DNA of 64,000 bases from Coriolopsis trogii (lineage: Eukaryota; Basidiomycota; Agaricomycetes; Polyporales; Polyporaceae). Where the stretch lies: the NCBI GenBank assembly GCA_020543525.1, contig JAHYIO010000028.1:496001-560000 (forward strand), read 5' to 3'. Below, piece by piece: positions 45,384 through 57,700 of this stretch (position 1 is its first letter; each line of letters begins with the position of its first letter). The notes under the pieces are model-generated. The model had not been told where the DNA came from. It made no database searches and was given only the letters and a program-made list of their open reading frames with translations. The translations under genes and the position numbers were made by a program.

Positions 45384-47285
45384 ATGTCCAAGGCAAGGAG
45401 CTCAGACACAGGCTGGTCCTTTTCTTTTCGCTCAGGCAATTACGACTACGGGAGCTGTAGCAGCGATTCAGAAGATGATAGCCAGCCACACCTACCCACC
45501 TCGGAGAGCAACGTCCTAAACTCTAACGGGATGTCGGAGGAGTCTCGTCTACTCGAGGACCTGGATCTGGCCTCAAGACAAGACACTGCTCAATATAACC
45601 CCAATCCCTGGTCTATTGCAAAGGCTAATGCTGCCATTCGCCCATCGAAACATACCACAGGCCAGCATAACGTCAGACCGACGCGCATACAGAAGGAAAA
45701 TGGGTTGACTGTACTGGATCTGCTCCGCAAACAGCCCGCGAAACGTTCTGCCATTCCCCCTTCTAAGCCTATCACTGCTCATACACGTACTGCTCGTCCC
45801 CCTCCTTTGCCGCTTCTCACTGATGACGCGCATATACCCTCGGACGAGACTTTGGTCGAGGACTGCTCACTAGAGACATTCTGCGGGTCACCGCTCAAGG
45901 ATGGAGAAGACGATGTCCTGCTCTCGCGCCCTGCTCGCTTACCGCCTCTCGATTCTTGCCACACTCCTGGTGCTCTGTATCCTCCCCTTCCAGATTCTGC
46001 GCCTACATGCCGACATGTGCCCATTAGACCCATCTCAACTATCCCTCCGCATTTACCCCAAGCCTGTCATGCTAGTGCAACTGGAAATACAGGGATCAAG
46101 CACGACCTACGCTCTTTGCTCTTCAAATCAAATCCACATAGAACGACCACATTGGGGAAGACTTGCGACACGTCTACAGACTCCGGCCGACCGCACTCCG
46201 ACTCGAGTACGCAAATGAGCGTGCCTCCAGCTTACTCAACGACTTTGATCCCTGCTTTATCTCACCAGCCTGGATACAAACGTGAGCTTGCCTCTCCCAG
46301 AGTCCCGTCGTCGCCGATTCGACTTCACTCGCCCATTCACCGCGGCAACATCTCTCCTGCGTCGTCACCCATACGACGGCTGGCATATAGCCCATCATCT
46401 CCCAAGAATCTGCATTCCCGCTCACTCAGTCCTTTTCCCATTTCGATCCCTATACGTAGTCCACGTGTCGCTCGTAGGGCAAGCAAGCGGGAAATCACTG
46501 ACTCACCGCCCTCATACAGCCGATTCGCATACCATCCTCCTTCCCCTCCCGGGAGTCTTCCAGCATGGCGCAAAGCGAGTCGTGCGTCTGAGGATATCCC
46601 AATCACCCAAACGCCTCACAAACCTGAAGATCTCCGGGCGACGCCGTTGAAGCGGCATCTCTCAATTTCGCCCCCTCCATCTGCGTCCGTACCGCCTGCC
46701 GTACATCCGCGTTCCCGTCCGCAACCAAAGCGTGACGCTTATGACGCGTTTAGCTCCCCCGAGAGCAACTGGTCGACAATACCTGACAAGCGACGTCGGA
46801 CCTCGGGAAAGGACAGGGGAGGCCGTGCGAGGGAGGGGGCGTCGACTGGCCCATTCAAGCTTCCCATGACCCTCAAGCTGCCCTGGACCGCACCTCGACA
46901 GGAGCAATCAGATGAAGCGAATACAAGGACGTCCAGAGTATATCTACCGCCGCCGCCAAAGACTGCAGCCCGACAGGCAGCCCTTGTCGAGACAGGACTG
47001 CCCTCTCCTAAACCTATGAATCGCGATCCTACAAGGGCGATCGAAGGGCAAGTATGCAACAGCGACCGTGCTCGCTCGCACACCCACTCAAAACCCTCAC
47101 CTAATCCCTTCCGACCGATGATCATCCGCCGCACAGCTCCGCAACGTCTATCCCTTTCATCGTATCGCTACGGTGCGGCCTCGGCCTACGTTCCGGAGGA
47201 ACGAATACTCAAGGTGTCAACTGTTATCCTGGGAATCACATGCGGGATTCCAGTCCGACTCTCGCTCTTGACGCAGCAGATATGA
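45384..47285 (+). CDS. Ser/Pro-rich disordered protein, function unknown
   Basis: One long open frame of 633 residues from ATG at 45384. Not recognised. It begins MSKARSSDTGWSFSFRSGNYDYGSCSSDSEDDSQ and continues with many proline-directed sites and short basic patches (SPIRRLAYSPSSP, PDKRRRTSGKDRGGRARE), rather like the neighbour transcribed the other way. The 3' end is uncertain: after YVPEERILK (about 47213) the frame runs into a likely intron start (GTGTCA). A downstream exon starting at about 47398 reads ETWDMLGLPSCGVVFRDEW and ends EIVIVSWGI with stop at 47511, which looks more like a real C-terminus than the unspliced reading. I could not find a single splice path satisfying all phases. 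Confidence 0.7.
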   Translation: MSKARSSDTGWSFSFRSGNYDYGSCSSDSEDDSQPHLPTSESNVLNSNGMSEESRLLEDLDLASRQDTAQYNPNPWSIAKANAAIRPSKHTTGQHNVRPTRIQKENGLTVLDLLRKQPAKRSAIPPSKPITAHTRTARPPPLPLLTDDAHIPSDETLVEDCSLETFCGSPLKDGEDDVLLSRPARLPPLDSCHTPGALYPPLPDSAPTCRHVPIRPISTIPPHLPQACHASATGNTGIKHDLRSLLFKSNPHRTTTLGKTCDTSTDSGRPHSDSSTQMSVPPAYSTTLIPALSHQPGYKRELASPRVPSSPIRLHSPIHRGNISPASSPIRRLAYSPSSPKNLHSRSLSPFPISIPIRSPRVARRASKREITDSPPSYSRFAYHPPSPPGSLPAWRKASRASEDIPITQTPHKPEDLRATPLKRHLSISPPPSASVPPAVHPRSRPQPKRDAYDAFSSPESNWSTIPDKRRRTSGKDRGGRAREGASTGPFKLPMTLKLPWTAPRQEQSDEANTRTSRVYLPPPPKTAARQAALVETGLPSPKPMNRDPTRAIEGQVCNSDRARSHTHSKPSPNPFRPMIIRRTAPQRLSLSSYRYGAASAYVPEERILKVSTVILGITCGIPVRLSLLTQQI

Positions 47286-47795
47286 GGTGCCGTTATCCTT
47301 CAGTTCGACACGGTGTCGCAGAGGTACGAAGTTCTCGTGTATGCACACGATATGTCATTGACAGGTTCCGTAGTAGCGTAAACGCTTGTCGCAGGAGACT
47401 TGGGACATGCTCGGCCTTCCAAGCTGCGGTGTAGTGTTCCGGGACGAATGGAGGCGTCGTATCGTGCAAGAAGACAAGCCTGAGATCGTCATCGTCTCTT
47501 GGGGGATTTGAAGCGGTGTGTCTACGGGTGCATATATCCACCAAGCTATCCTGGCTGTGCATGCTCTCATTATTGTATGTTGATGCTGCTCAATTCTCAC
47601 CTCGTCGTCTCGCTTTATGAGGCTTCACTGTTATTGAGACCCTCTCTGCGCGATCTGGCAGAAGAGTTCCCTCTTGCGATATGCTGAGGTTAGGGTTCGT
47701 GACGTCAACACTCTGGTGGCCATACGGACACACAGTACGTCTCCGATGCGTCTTCGTTCCCACCTAGAGGTTGCGGGAACACGATCCTGCTTTTC
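47286..47795. other. short intergenic stretch, may hold the last exon(s) of the upstream gene
   Basis: Includes the candidate exon at about 47398-47511 described for the gene at 45384. The rest is the promoter of the SPATA20-type gene; no TATA box is obvious. Confidence 0.4.
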
Positions 47796-50700
47796 ATGTT
47801 TCGTTACCGTCATCTCAGCTCTCGTCTTAGTAGGACACAGTCACTGTTCAAAGTTGCTTCCTTGTTGCGACCCACCTATTCTACAAGTCACTCACATAGC
47901 AACTCGCGGACACCGCAACCTACGTCTCTGACACCGAAGCTACACCGTCGTAACATGGCCCACAGTCAAAATGGTTACAAAAACCGTCTGGTGAATGCCA
48001 AAAGCCCCTATCTCCTGCAACACGCGGAAAACCCGGTCGGTGACGGATATTGTACCCAATCTAGACCTTTGCCGACGGACTGACCTCAATACGCCGCACT
48101 GCTAGGTAGACTGGTATGAATGGGGTCAGGAAGCGTTCGACAAGGCAAAGGCTGAGAACAAGCCGATTTTTCTCTCAGTGAGACAGATATCAACGGGCTA
48201 TCAGTCTAGTGTATGTGGCTGACCACGCTCCCGAAATGTTACAGGTCGGCTATTCCGCTTGTCATTGTACGTGCACAACGCCAGTACTGTACGATGGAAG
48301 ACTGGGTTGGACCCTGTTGTCTTCCACTTACTGACAATGTTTCTAGGGTGTCACGTACTTGCCCATGAAAGCTTCGAAGATGAAGTCACCGCCAAAATTA
48401 TGAACGAATACTATGTCAACATCAAGGTCAGAATCTCGTGGTATCAGCCTGGTACCTGCGACTTTGTGACAACGTTCTCAGGTCGATCGAGAGGAAAGAC
48501 CTGATGTTGATCGTCTATACATGATGTTCCTCCAAGCCACCAACGGAGGCGGCGGATGGCCCATGTCCATATGTAAGCAAGAGAATCGTCCCATTCTTCT
48601 CATGTATGCGCTTACCGGTCATGCTACGAGGGCTTACACCTGACCTCCATCCTTTCTTTGCCGGGGTATATGTTTTCTATTCTTGTCCGAACAACGATGA
48701 TTTACGAGGGTGTCATCTACTATTTAGACATATTTCCCCCCAGGACGCTTCAGGCAAATTCTCATGAAGCTCGCGGAAGTGTTAGTCTCTCTGAGTGACA
48801 CCATCATCACAGACCCAGACTCATGGTTCATCACACGACAGATGGGAGAAAGACCCCGAACGCTGCGCAGAGTCTGGAAAGCAAGCCATTCAGGTGTTGC
48901 GCGGAGGATCCAATGTTTGTGCAGCTATATCTCCTCCGTAAAGCTGTTCTCTGACTCAATCCGGTTGACAGACTGCATCGGATTCTGACGTGCATATTGC
49001 TCAGCTAGCCTCCCAAATCTTCGAGCACCTGGAACGTCGGTTTGATTCCAGACACGGTGGCTTCGGTGGCGCTCCGAAATTTCCTTCACCGGCACAGGCC
49101 ATGCAACCCCTGACACGTTATGCGGCATACCATTTGAGCAATCCGGATGCCTCTCAGGAGGACAAGGAGAGCGCAGAGCGGGCCATATACATGGCCGCCT
49201 TCACGTTGTCAAAGATTTATACTGGCGGCGTCCGGGACGTTGTCGGGGGAGGGTTCTCGCGCTATTCCGTAGACGAGAGATGGCACGTTCCACATTGTGA
49301 GTTTATCACTTCAATTCATTTCCTTCCCGAACGCAACTCGTGCATCTTAACCCTTTCTCCCATAGTCGAGAAGATGCTGTGAGTATCCGTGCACTGGAGC
49401 GATGTTGCCAAGCATCTCACCGATGTCGTTAGATACGACCAAGCTCAGCTCCTCATGTCAGCCCTCGAGTTGTACCAGCTCTTACCTTCGGTATCACGCA
49501 ATAAGACCACGATGGAACTCATGGCCAAAGACATTATTTCCTACGTCGCCAAGGATCTTACGAGCCCCCAAGGCGGCTTCTACAGTGCCGAGGACGCAGA
49601 TTCGCTACCAAGTAACGATAGCACAGTCAAGAAGGAAGGTGCCTTCTACGTCTGGACAGCGCAGCAACTCGACGATCTGCTAGGGTCCGATGCTGAAATG
49701 TTCAAGTATCATTACGGCGTGCAAGAGAAGGGTAATTGCGATCCGAATCATGACATACAGGGGGAGCTGAAGGGACAGGTATGGAATTTCTGCGTCCTCC
49801 ACTTCGCTGTACACGTCCCTGACCGTGGAACGCAGAACGTACTGTTTACTGCTCACACGCAAGAGGAGACTGCAGAGAAGTTCCGAAAGCCAATTAATGA
49901 GGTGAAAGAGACATTGGAGAGGGACCTTGCCACCTTGCGCGAGTACCGTGACAAGCACCGCCCCCGGCCGCATCTAGATGACAAGATTCTAACATGTTGG
50001 AACGGCCTCATGGTTTGTCCTGACCGATTCCGATCGCCAGTGTACTCCCATTGAGACATTCACAGATCTCTGGATTGTCGCGAGCGTATGAGGTCTTAAG
50101 CGAGGATCCTGAACGTGCGTCAAAGGCTCTCGAGTTGGCTGAAGGTTCTGCTGCCTTTATTCGCACACACCTGTATGACGAGCATTCTGGAGAGCTCCGT
50201 CGCAGCTACCGCCAAGGCAAAGGTCCCACGGGTCAGGCTGACGACTACGCATTCTTCATTCAAGGTGAGTCGCATTGATCCATACTGCACGGTCTTGCCG
50301 CTCATTCGTCCAAGGTCTCCTTGATCTGTATGAAGCTAGCGCAAAGGAAGAATATCTTTTATGGGCCATTCGTTTACAGGAGAAGCAGAACGAGATGTTC
50401 TACGACACGGAGGGCGGAGGATATTTCGCATCTGCGCCCGATCCATACATCCTCATTCGCATGAAGGACGCCCAAGTATGACCCTACTGTACCCTACTGT
50501 AGGGTTGTCCAGACGATGTTGGCTGACTCGAAGTATAGGACGGTGCAGAGCCCAGTGCAGTGTCCATCACGCTCTTCAACTTGCAACGCCTCGCGCATCT
50601 CGCCGAGGACAGACATGCCGCATACGCCGAGAAGGCGCGGAGTATCATCGCCTCGAACGGACAGTTGCTCAAGCAAGCCTCGCACGCGCTGGCGTCCATG

Positions 50701-51024
50701 GTCAGCGCGGCGCTCCTGGCGGACAAGGGCTATATGCAATTCATCCATACCGGATCGTCGTTCAATGACTCGCCGTTCCTGAAGCTTATCCGCTCGAGGT
50801 TCATCCCAAACAGGGTTCTCATTCATCTCGACCCAAAGCACCCGCCTGGCAAGCTTGCGAAGGTGAACCGAAGCGTTCGAAGTCTCGTCGAAGAGTTGGA
50901 GAAGAATGATTCCGTGGCGGGAGTGGAAGAGAACGTCCGGATCTGCCAGAACTTCGCGTGCGGACTACCCATCCAAGACGCAGGGGAGCTGGCGAAGAGT
51001 TTGCCAACTATCTCAGGCGCATAG
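47796..51024 (+). CDS. SPATA20/YyaL-type thioredoxin-domain protein (DUF255)
   Basis: Fifteen exons (47796-48039, 48110-48177, 48245-48266, 48347-48426, 48482-48572, 48631-48665, 48728-48780, 48842-48914, 48972-49296, 49366-49378, 49433-49778, 49836-50012, 50066-50264, 50315-50475, 50539-51024) join exactly to 790 residues. The N-terminus [20 protein letters not shown] looks like a mitochondrial presequence; an inner ATG at 47955 would give a cytosolic form. The thioredoxin-like domain has [20 protein letters not shown] (Cys110, Cys113) and [23 protein letters not shown] glycosidase-like alpha/alpha barrel follows ([72 protein letters not shown]). The family is universal but its reaction is unproven. 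Two exons are tiny: 22 nt (exon 3) and 13 nt (exon 10). Confidence 0.96.
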
Positions 51025-51330
51025 GCAGTCCCAGATTCTGGTGCGTTTAAGGACCATTATATGTACGATAGGTCCCGAATGTGAGAGGTGTCCGTACGCG
51101 CGTCATGTGCAAGTGTCATGCGCGCGTTGACGTGATTCGCGAGCTCGGGTAAGTATAGGTCAAAATGCTCGCAGGCGGATGGTTAGAGCTTTGCTCTTCT
51201 GCTTCCGCAACCGTCCTGGTAGCCAGTAGTAAACTCCTCTTGGCAACCTTGCTCAGTATTGCACCAAAGGTATGTGGGTTCTCTGGCTCGCTTCAAGTAC
51301 ATGTGCTGACGTTTCCCTGTAGGCGTAATC
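51025..51330 (+). promoter_or_regulatory. promoter and leader intron of the small-protein gene
   Basis: A plausible leader intron runs from GTATGT at 51270 to an acceptor at 51322, eight bases before the ATG at 51331. Reading upstream frames through it gives a stop at once, so the ATG at 51331 is the start. Confidence 0.5.
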
Positions 51331-51953
51331 ATGAGCGAGGTGATGCTAGAGCAAGGAAGACATGGACTGATCGGTACTCCTTACCAGTACGTCGACAGTT
51401 TGCGGACAGTATCTCCAGACAACGACAGCAAGACGAACGTGTACCTCCTCGTTTATGCTTCGGAGGATGCCGATCCGCGCGACTGGCACTGGAGCATCTC
51501 CTGGCAGGTTGGCGGCGGACGGGGCCAGATGAAGGCCTGGAGACACGTTCACATCCAGCTCTACAACATCACCATCGCAGCACAGATAGGTCCGGTGGAC
51601 GAGATGCGGTACGTGCATTGGGGTGGGATGACAAAGCCTGAGGGTGTTTTGACAGATGTCGCGCGCAAGATTTTGCTGGGAAAGATGTCGCAGGCGATGA
51701 GAGTGAGAATTGAGGAGCTCGCACTCGGCGTACCGGTTATGGCGATGAGGACAAATACTCATGGTAGGGTCTGTTGGAACTGCCAGGACTGGGTTATGGA
51801 GCTTGCGCGCCGCATGGTTGGGGACAAGTTGATGGATCTGGAGACATTGAAGGCCGCGGTAGTAAAGGCTTATAAGCGTGAGTCCACCGCTTTCGCTTTT
51901 CTGGTTACAATCCGCGCTAAAGGCTAGTAAACCATGGCAGCAATGTTACGTAG
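51331..51953 (+). CDS. uncharacterised small protein, paralogue A
   Basis: Exons 51331-51877 and 51928-51953 give 190 residues. No known domain. It shares a pattern with the protein at 54138: VYLLVYASEDADPRDWHWSISWQV against VFLLVYPPGQND...LHWSLMWEEV in the middle, and CWNCQDWVMELARRMVGDKLMD...AVVKAYK against WTCQHWILGLLRRMADEGIIS...AVGCAYN at the end. Conserved Cys-x-x-W, paired Trp and His residues suggest a compact fold. No signal peptide or membrane helix. Both genes have one intron just after the AY codon pair near the C-terminus, confirming common descent. Function unknown. Confidence 0.7.
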
Positions 51954-52621
51954 TGGCCGTGACTGAGGACAGAGAAGCCTGCTTATGGCTACGAATGGAG
52001 CTCCCACTATCATGACATGTTGTTATCCTGCTGCCTTCGTTCGCCAAGTTCGTGTACTAGTACTCAGGATGTTCGTTTAGTGTTGCCCATGGCTGTTTTG
52101 CTGTAAGAACAGTTCAACTCCAGCGTATTTCTCTATGAATATGCATAAGTCTACTGGATGATTGATACGAGCTCCTACTTGACAGACATCATGAGAGTAA
52201 GGACCACGACGCTCCTTCGCAGACAGTGACGCCACAACCGCGACGCGTCGTATCACGTGCACCATGCACATGTCTGCGTCGGCAGCGTCGCAATTGCAGA
52301 CCAGCGACTTTCTCCTCATTGCCGTCTTCGTGCTACTCTCTTTCGATTTTCAACCTGCTCGTTCTGTTGCATGCATCTGCTACGTTCAGCTCTCCCGTGT
52401 TTTCGACGTTCCCAACGAATGCCCGTTGTGCTCTCTATATCCAATCCAAGGCGGTCAACACACTTTGTCAAAGAGGACCCACGTCTGGTGATGGAAAACG
52501 TGCCTATTACGCTGAGAAACCAGATGTTGACGGAGATGGTATGCAAGAGAAGGTACGTATGTCTCGGCATGGATAGTGACATGCACACCTTTGAACGGCA
52601 ATCCCAACCACAATTCAAGTC
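51954..52621. other. intergenic, no gene supported
   Basis: Open plus-strand frames near 52.23-52.64 kb include one with a hydrophobic start (DFLLIAVFVLLSFDF), but no splice structure or homology supports them; the region faces the 3' end of the thioredoxin-TPR gene. Confidence 0.4.
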
Positions 52622-53577
52622 TTACATACTTCTCAATTGACTCTCTACTTCTTCCAACATCTTCTGTGCCTCTGGAAAGACGTCAGAATCGTTATTAAAT
52701 TCAACTCGTGAACAAACCGAGGTACCTACCAACTTTGACTTTCCCCTCGGCCAACCCTATCGCATTTTGCAAGGCTTCCTGTGCACCCTCCAAGGCTTTC
52801 TTTGAACCCTCATGTCTTGCCTCCGGGGCTATGTCCTCAATGGCCTCTTCGTCCATGGAGAGCAGGAGCGCTTCTGCCATCCGCACCCATCCCTTCGCAT
52901 ACTGGGCGTCCACGGACGTCGCTGTCAGCGCATCCTGCACTACCTTTACCCGCAGCTTCTTGCGCTCCTCCTTCGGTACGCCGTGCGTTTTGATTATCTT
53001 TATATTCGCGAACGCGCGATTTGCTAGCAAGACCGCCGACTTGGGTGCACTTTCTATAGCGCGGGAGTAGCACTCGACCGCGCGTGCATAGTCGCCCTCG
53101 GCAAACGCAGTGTTCCCTTCCGCCTTCGCGGCTTCGGCTTCGGCGGGGAGAGGTGGTGCAGGTGGGGCGGTGGCATGTTTTGCGACCATTGCGGCGAGTC
53201 CTTGGCTGTCGGCGCCGCGGATCGAGTCCACAGGCCCGCTCTCCCGGATGGCGTAGAACGTGGGCATGGCGGTGATTTGGTACTTCGCTGCGATTGCCTG
53301 CAACCTATCTACGTCGACCTTCAGGAAGACGGCGTTCGGGTACTGCGACGCGAGCTGCTCGAAGACAGGAGAGATGACCTGGGCAAGACATGCATGAATG
53401 CTTCAGTATCGCAGCTGATCCGCGTTAGATGGTGAGTCTTCAGCCTCCTTGCTTTACCTTGCACGGCCCGCACCATGTCGCGAAGAAATCAACGAAGATC
53501 GGCTGGTTCTTCTCCTTTGCGGCGCGGAGAGTGGAATTCCAGTGGCTGACGGATTCCACTGGTATGACTTTGCCCAT
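52622..53577 (-). CDS. thioredoxin-TPR fusion protein
   Basis: Exons 53458-53577, 52730-53378 and 52622-52671 join exactly to 272 residues. The N-terminal thioredoxin domain shows NQPIFVDFFATWCGPCK (Cys36, Cys39), ISPVFEQLASQYPNAVFLKVDVD, and the cis-proline loop ITAMPTFYAI. After an Ala/Pro linker come tetratricopeptide-like repeats: EAAKAEGNTAFAEGDYARAVECYSRAI, SAVLLANRAFANIKI, QYAKGWVRMAEALL. The C-terminal helix is QKMLEEVESQLRSM. This layout suggests a cytosolic disulfide reductase or co-chaperone docked by TPR (inference). The active site is complete. The gene is opposite in direction to the two small-protein paralogues around it. Confidence 0.93.
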
Positions 53578-54137
53578 AGCTAGATCCCGCTTGAGGTGGA
53601 TATGATGAAGAGGACGTTGGACAATGTGGCAGGGAACCAAGTACGAGGGCGCTCGGCTTGTCTTCACCCTTGCAAGTACTTATGAAGGCGATGACTTCGA
53701 GGACGTTCTTAGCGTGACAGCCTGTCACATTGCTAGCCTCTTGGGCAGACCATAGCCAAAGTGTGTCTTGTTCAGATTCACAGAGACTGCCGAGCTACCT
53801 GGACAAAGCGATACATGAGAATATTCATAGTTAGGACACGAGACGAGACTCCAGCCTGCATGAATATTTGAGCCTTGTTCAATTCCTCTCGATTCGGCGC
53901 TTTGCCAGAGCGAACAATAACAGAGCTTCAATCAGGGAGATCATCGACAACAGCCTTTGAAGGCTTTGTTATAGCCTTGCTGATGCGCTCACTCAAAGCT
54001 AGGGGCATTCAGGAATGTATGGGAACGATCACTGTCTTCAGTCTGTTCACTCGCATTCGTATCCAATACGGAAGACAAATATAGGTGCGTTCATACGTCC
54101 CTCCACACGACAACTACTCACAACACCCACAAGGTCG
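53578..54137. promoter_or_regulatory. 560-bp divergent intergenic region
   Basis: Between the starts of the thioredoxin-TPR gene (-) and small-protein paralogue B (+). The frame of paralogue B stays open upstream to an ATG at 54015, which I regard as leader. No TATA box stands out. Confidence 0.45.
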
Positions 54138-54705
54138 ATGTCCACTAACCGAGATCCAGAAAGGTCCCACTGCCACGACGCCACAGGCCTCACTAACCCG
54201 CACCTGGAGGTATTCCTTCTCGTCTATCCGCCCGGTCAAAATGACGCGTCAAGGCATGATTTGCACTGGAGTCTCATGTGGGAAGAGGTCGATGGCGTTG
54301 CGAAGTGCATCCAGGTCGATACACGCCATGACTCGGACAGAGACGACCGCCGCGGTATGCCACAGTCGCGATTCTGCGTCTATTGCGGGGTGCAGACAAG
54401 GGACGTAAACGGCCTACCACCTAGTGGGAGCAGACGTTGTCTCCTAGGTCGTGTCAGCCTTCACGTACGAAACAGACTCGAGGAGATTGCACAGACCGTG
54501 CCCGTCTGTGCTCCAGGCGGTCTGTGGACATGCCAACATTGGATATTAGGCCTTCTACGAAGAATGGCCGACGAAGGGATTATATCGCAGCGAGCATTGG
54601 ACGATGCTGTAGGCTGCGCATACAATGGTGCGTAATCTGCTCATGTGTAACCACGACTCGGATGACTGAAGCATAGCAACAGCTTGGAACGATGTTCTCG
54701 CGTGA
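54138..54705 (+). CDS. uncharacterised small protein, paralogue B
   Basis: Exons 54138-54627 and 54677-54705 give 172 residues; a longer start at 54015 is possible but adds 41 residues unlike paralogue A. Shared features with the protein at 51331: LEVFLLVYPPG, DLHWSLMWEEVDGVAKCIQVD, then LLGRVSLHVRNRLEEIA, and the C-terminal WTCQHWILGLLRRMADEGIISQRALDDAV. The last intron is at the same position and phase (AYN|A here, AYK|L in A). Between the two blocks lies a variable basic segment with CVYCG. No signal or membrane helix. Function unknown; it may be part of a fungal-restricted family (inference). Confidence 0.7.
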
Positions 54706-57700
54706 AGATGTCCTGAAGATCGGTTTGGCTCGTGGCTTGTGGCCATGCTCCCGGTTACTCTGAAGTTCCTCGGGTGAACGCTAAGGGGAATACGGAAACA
54801 ATTTGTATATTTTAGCATGGTGTGGAAGAACTTCGCTCGATGTCGGCAGAGGGACGGAGGTCGGTCAGAGAGTGTGCTTGAGCGAGCGTAAGCTTAGGTA
54901 CTTACTCTGGTTGGATAGTAAGTGCTGTTAGACGCCTGTCCAGACCTACCCCTCAACCACCATGTGCGGAGGCAACGTTTACCACTTTCTTCTATCCATG
55001 TTACTGCAATCATATGGATGCGAATCTCTTACTCATTTTCATGAACACTGAACTAGCAAAAATTGCATTCGCCCGCCCTCGCTATCGACGTCGCAATACT
55101 TCATCAATTTGCTCGTCTTGTCTTCTGTGACGGTGCTCGCTGGCTGGCGACCTTGTTCTGACGAGGGTCCGCCGTAGGTTGCCGACGCATGCGCATGCAG
55201 CTTCGGGGGTCGACACGCGCGGGTTCTAGCATCGTTGACCAGTCCGCTCCACCCACGTGAGGGCGACGGTCGTGCTGCAGAGTCAGATGAACGGTGTCCC
55301 GACCACTTCCGTCATTGTGGCCACAGGGTCATATGTGGCAGCCTCCAGGCTAGATATAATTCCCATATATGCGGATTGAACGAATATTCCCTTTCTCTCA
55401 CTCTACTCACTGTCGGTTCACTCTGTCGTCAGGGACCCAACGCGCAAGCTCTCTCTCTCAACCACGATCAACTCTGAAGATGGCGCCCGCAGGACATGGC
55501 AATTGGCCATACTAAGGTATGTTCTATAGCTCATGTATGCGGTTGAATGCTTCGTTCATTTCCTCTGTTATGTCGCTTCACGGACATCATCACAACCGCT
55601 CAAGCTATCGGAACTCTCACTACCTCCCCAGCACCCGCACCTCATTGACGGTCAAGAAGTCTCGGCAGGCCGGAAAACGTTCAGGAATCAGCGAGTCTCC
55701 ATTAGCATTGGTCCCGCACATGCCAAAATAGGGGGCGGACCGGCTGCCTCATGGCTACTACAAGACACTTCGTCTCAAAGGTCCCGTCCGACTATCACAT
55801 CGTCGTAGCTTCCACCAGCCGAAGTTTCAAGAAACTCTCAACAACACTTTTGTATGTTGTAGTCATCGCATGGCGACATTGTCTGTGATTGTGAGTGTAA
55901 ATCTTATGTGTACTCGCAGACTTGGTATCTGATGCACCAAGCGATCATGATCGTTTCGAGGCGTTATTAGCATTTCCTGGTTGTAGATCAACTCATGATC
56001 TCCCTCTTACCTCTGCCTACGTCGGCTTGCAGCCTTACAAGGTATGGATTACTCTCTAGCGCATCGCGCCTTTTTTAGAACACGTCCGGCGCCATCTTGT
56101 TCTGGTCCTGGACAGGGAACTGAGACCATGCTGCATATGTTGCGACGCTGCGGACGTCAGAACATTCTTCCTCCTATGCTGTCTACCGCCATTGTCAGCC
56201 GCGGTGTGGATCATCTCTGTGGGTGGTTCCGTTGACGTCGGTCGATCAATACCCCGCATGTGCTTGGCACACCCCGCTTACCCCACATCGCAGCAAGAAG
56301 AAGGCGCATCAACAGTCTTTCCATCCTAGCTGTTCCTTGAGGAGCTGATTGAAATTGTAGTTTTTGTCCACGGATCACATCCCCTAGAAGGATTCGGGAA
56401 GGAACCCTTCTTTTACACCAGCCCGCACACTCGTTCTCAATACCCAATCCCTATTCCCTGTCTGCGGCGCCGGCGACCCTGCCGTCATTGGGAGTGCGGT
56501 TCGGCTCCGAGGGTATTCCGCTACCCGCCTATTCTCTCATAGCGCACGCTGTCCAGGGGACAAGAAGGCGAACGGACTTTGATTGCGGAACACTGTGCCC
56601 CAGGCAGTACGTGAAAGGCGCGTCCGGGATTCGGTCAAGCCGCTAATAAGCGTTTCTTTCCACATGCCAGCTGTCAAAACCGTCGAATCGTTTCTGATCC
56701 ATTTGGTTGTCTATAGTCCGCCGAAGTATCCATCATGTCGGAGCGTAGCTGCTCACTCAGAGGCCCGACGAGCCATTTTGGCAACCGGTATCACCGTCTG
56801 CGACGCCGTCCGGAATCGACGATCCCCCACATTTCTGCCGAGACCTGCCCTGACTCAACCCACCTTTCCTAATCCGGCACATCGTCAGCGAACTTCACTC
56901 ACCCTCGCTCCCTTGGGTTTTGGGCCTCTCGCCGCGTCGTGATAGCGATGGCAATTTGCTTCCGCTTTGTTCGCGAACGCCTGCACCTGTTCGCAGACAC
57001 ATGCACTCCTAGCCTCCTTTCACTCGCTATTCTCGTACAATCTGTGCGTTGCGTCATGACGGGACGAGAAGAAGACCACGTTTATGCGCACGCCGGCTCG
57101 ATCATGCTCATTTCGCAACCAAGTTAACTTCAAATCAGGAACGTTATGCAAGCGAGCTGTTCATCGGTTCACTCGATGCACACGGAGGTGGAGACGGCAG
57201 CAGTGGCCGGGATAACCGGTTGCGCTCTTTTGGTCATGCTACGTCTCCTACGTCATCGTGATGGCTGATGCGCACGTATACAGCGGTCATTATGGGCGTA
57301 CAGTAGCATCCTAGCCAAATGCTATCGGATGTTGGCAAATGTTCAGAGTGCTCTGCCAATCCCGAAGGTGAGTATGTTCACTTCATCTCATCTCCCTCGG
57401 ATGTTATCGCCGTAGAGCTGAATATACTTCCAGCTCTGCGATTACGTGTTAGATGCTATCACGGTCTGCGAACAAAAGACCTGAACGCTTCCCGTACTCT
57501 CATTGGGCGGACGCACTCTCAAGCGTGGGTGCAGACCGCCCAAAGTGCGCCTTGTCCATCATCCATCTATCTCAACTCGCAAAGAGAACTTCTCTCATCG
57601 CAAAAAGCTTCGAGAACACACGTCTGGCATGCGCGGCGCTAGGTCCCTAGACTGCCTTCCCGACTTCGCGCCTCCATCTCCGACTCCCGAGCAAACGTCA

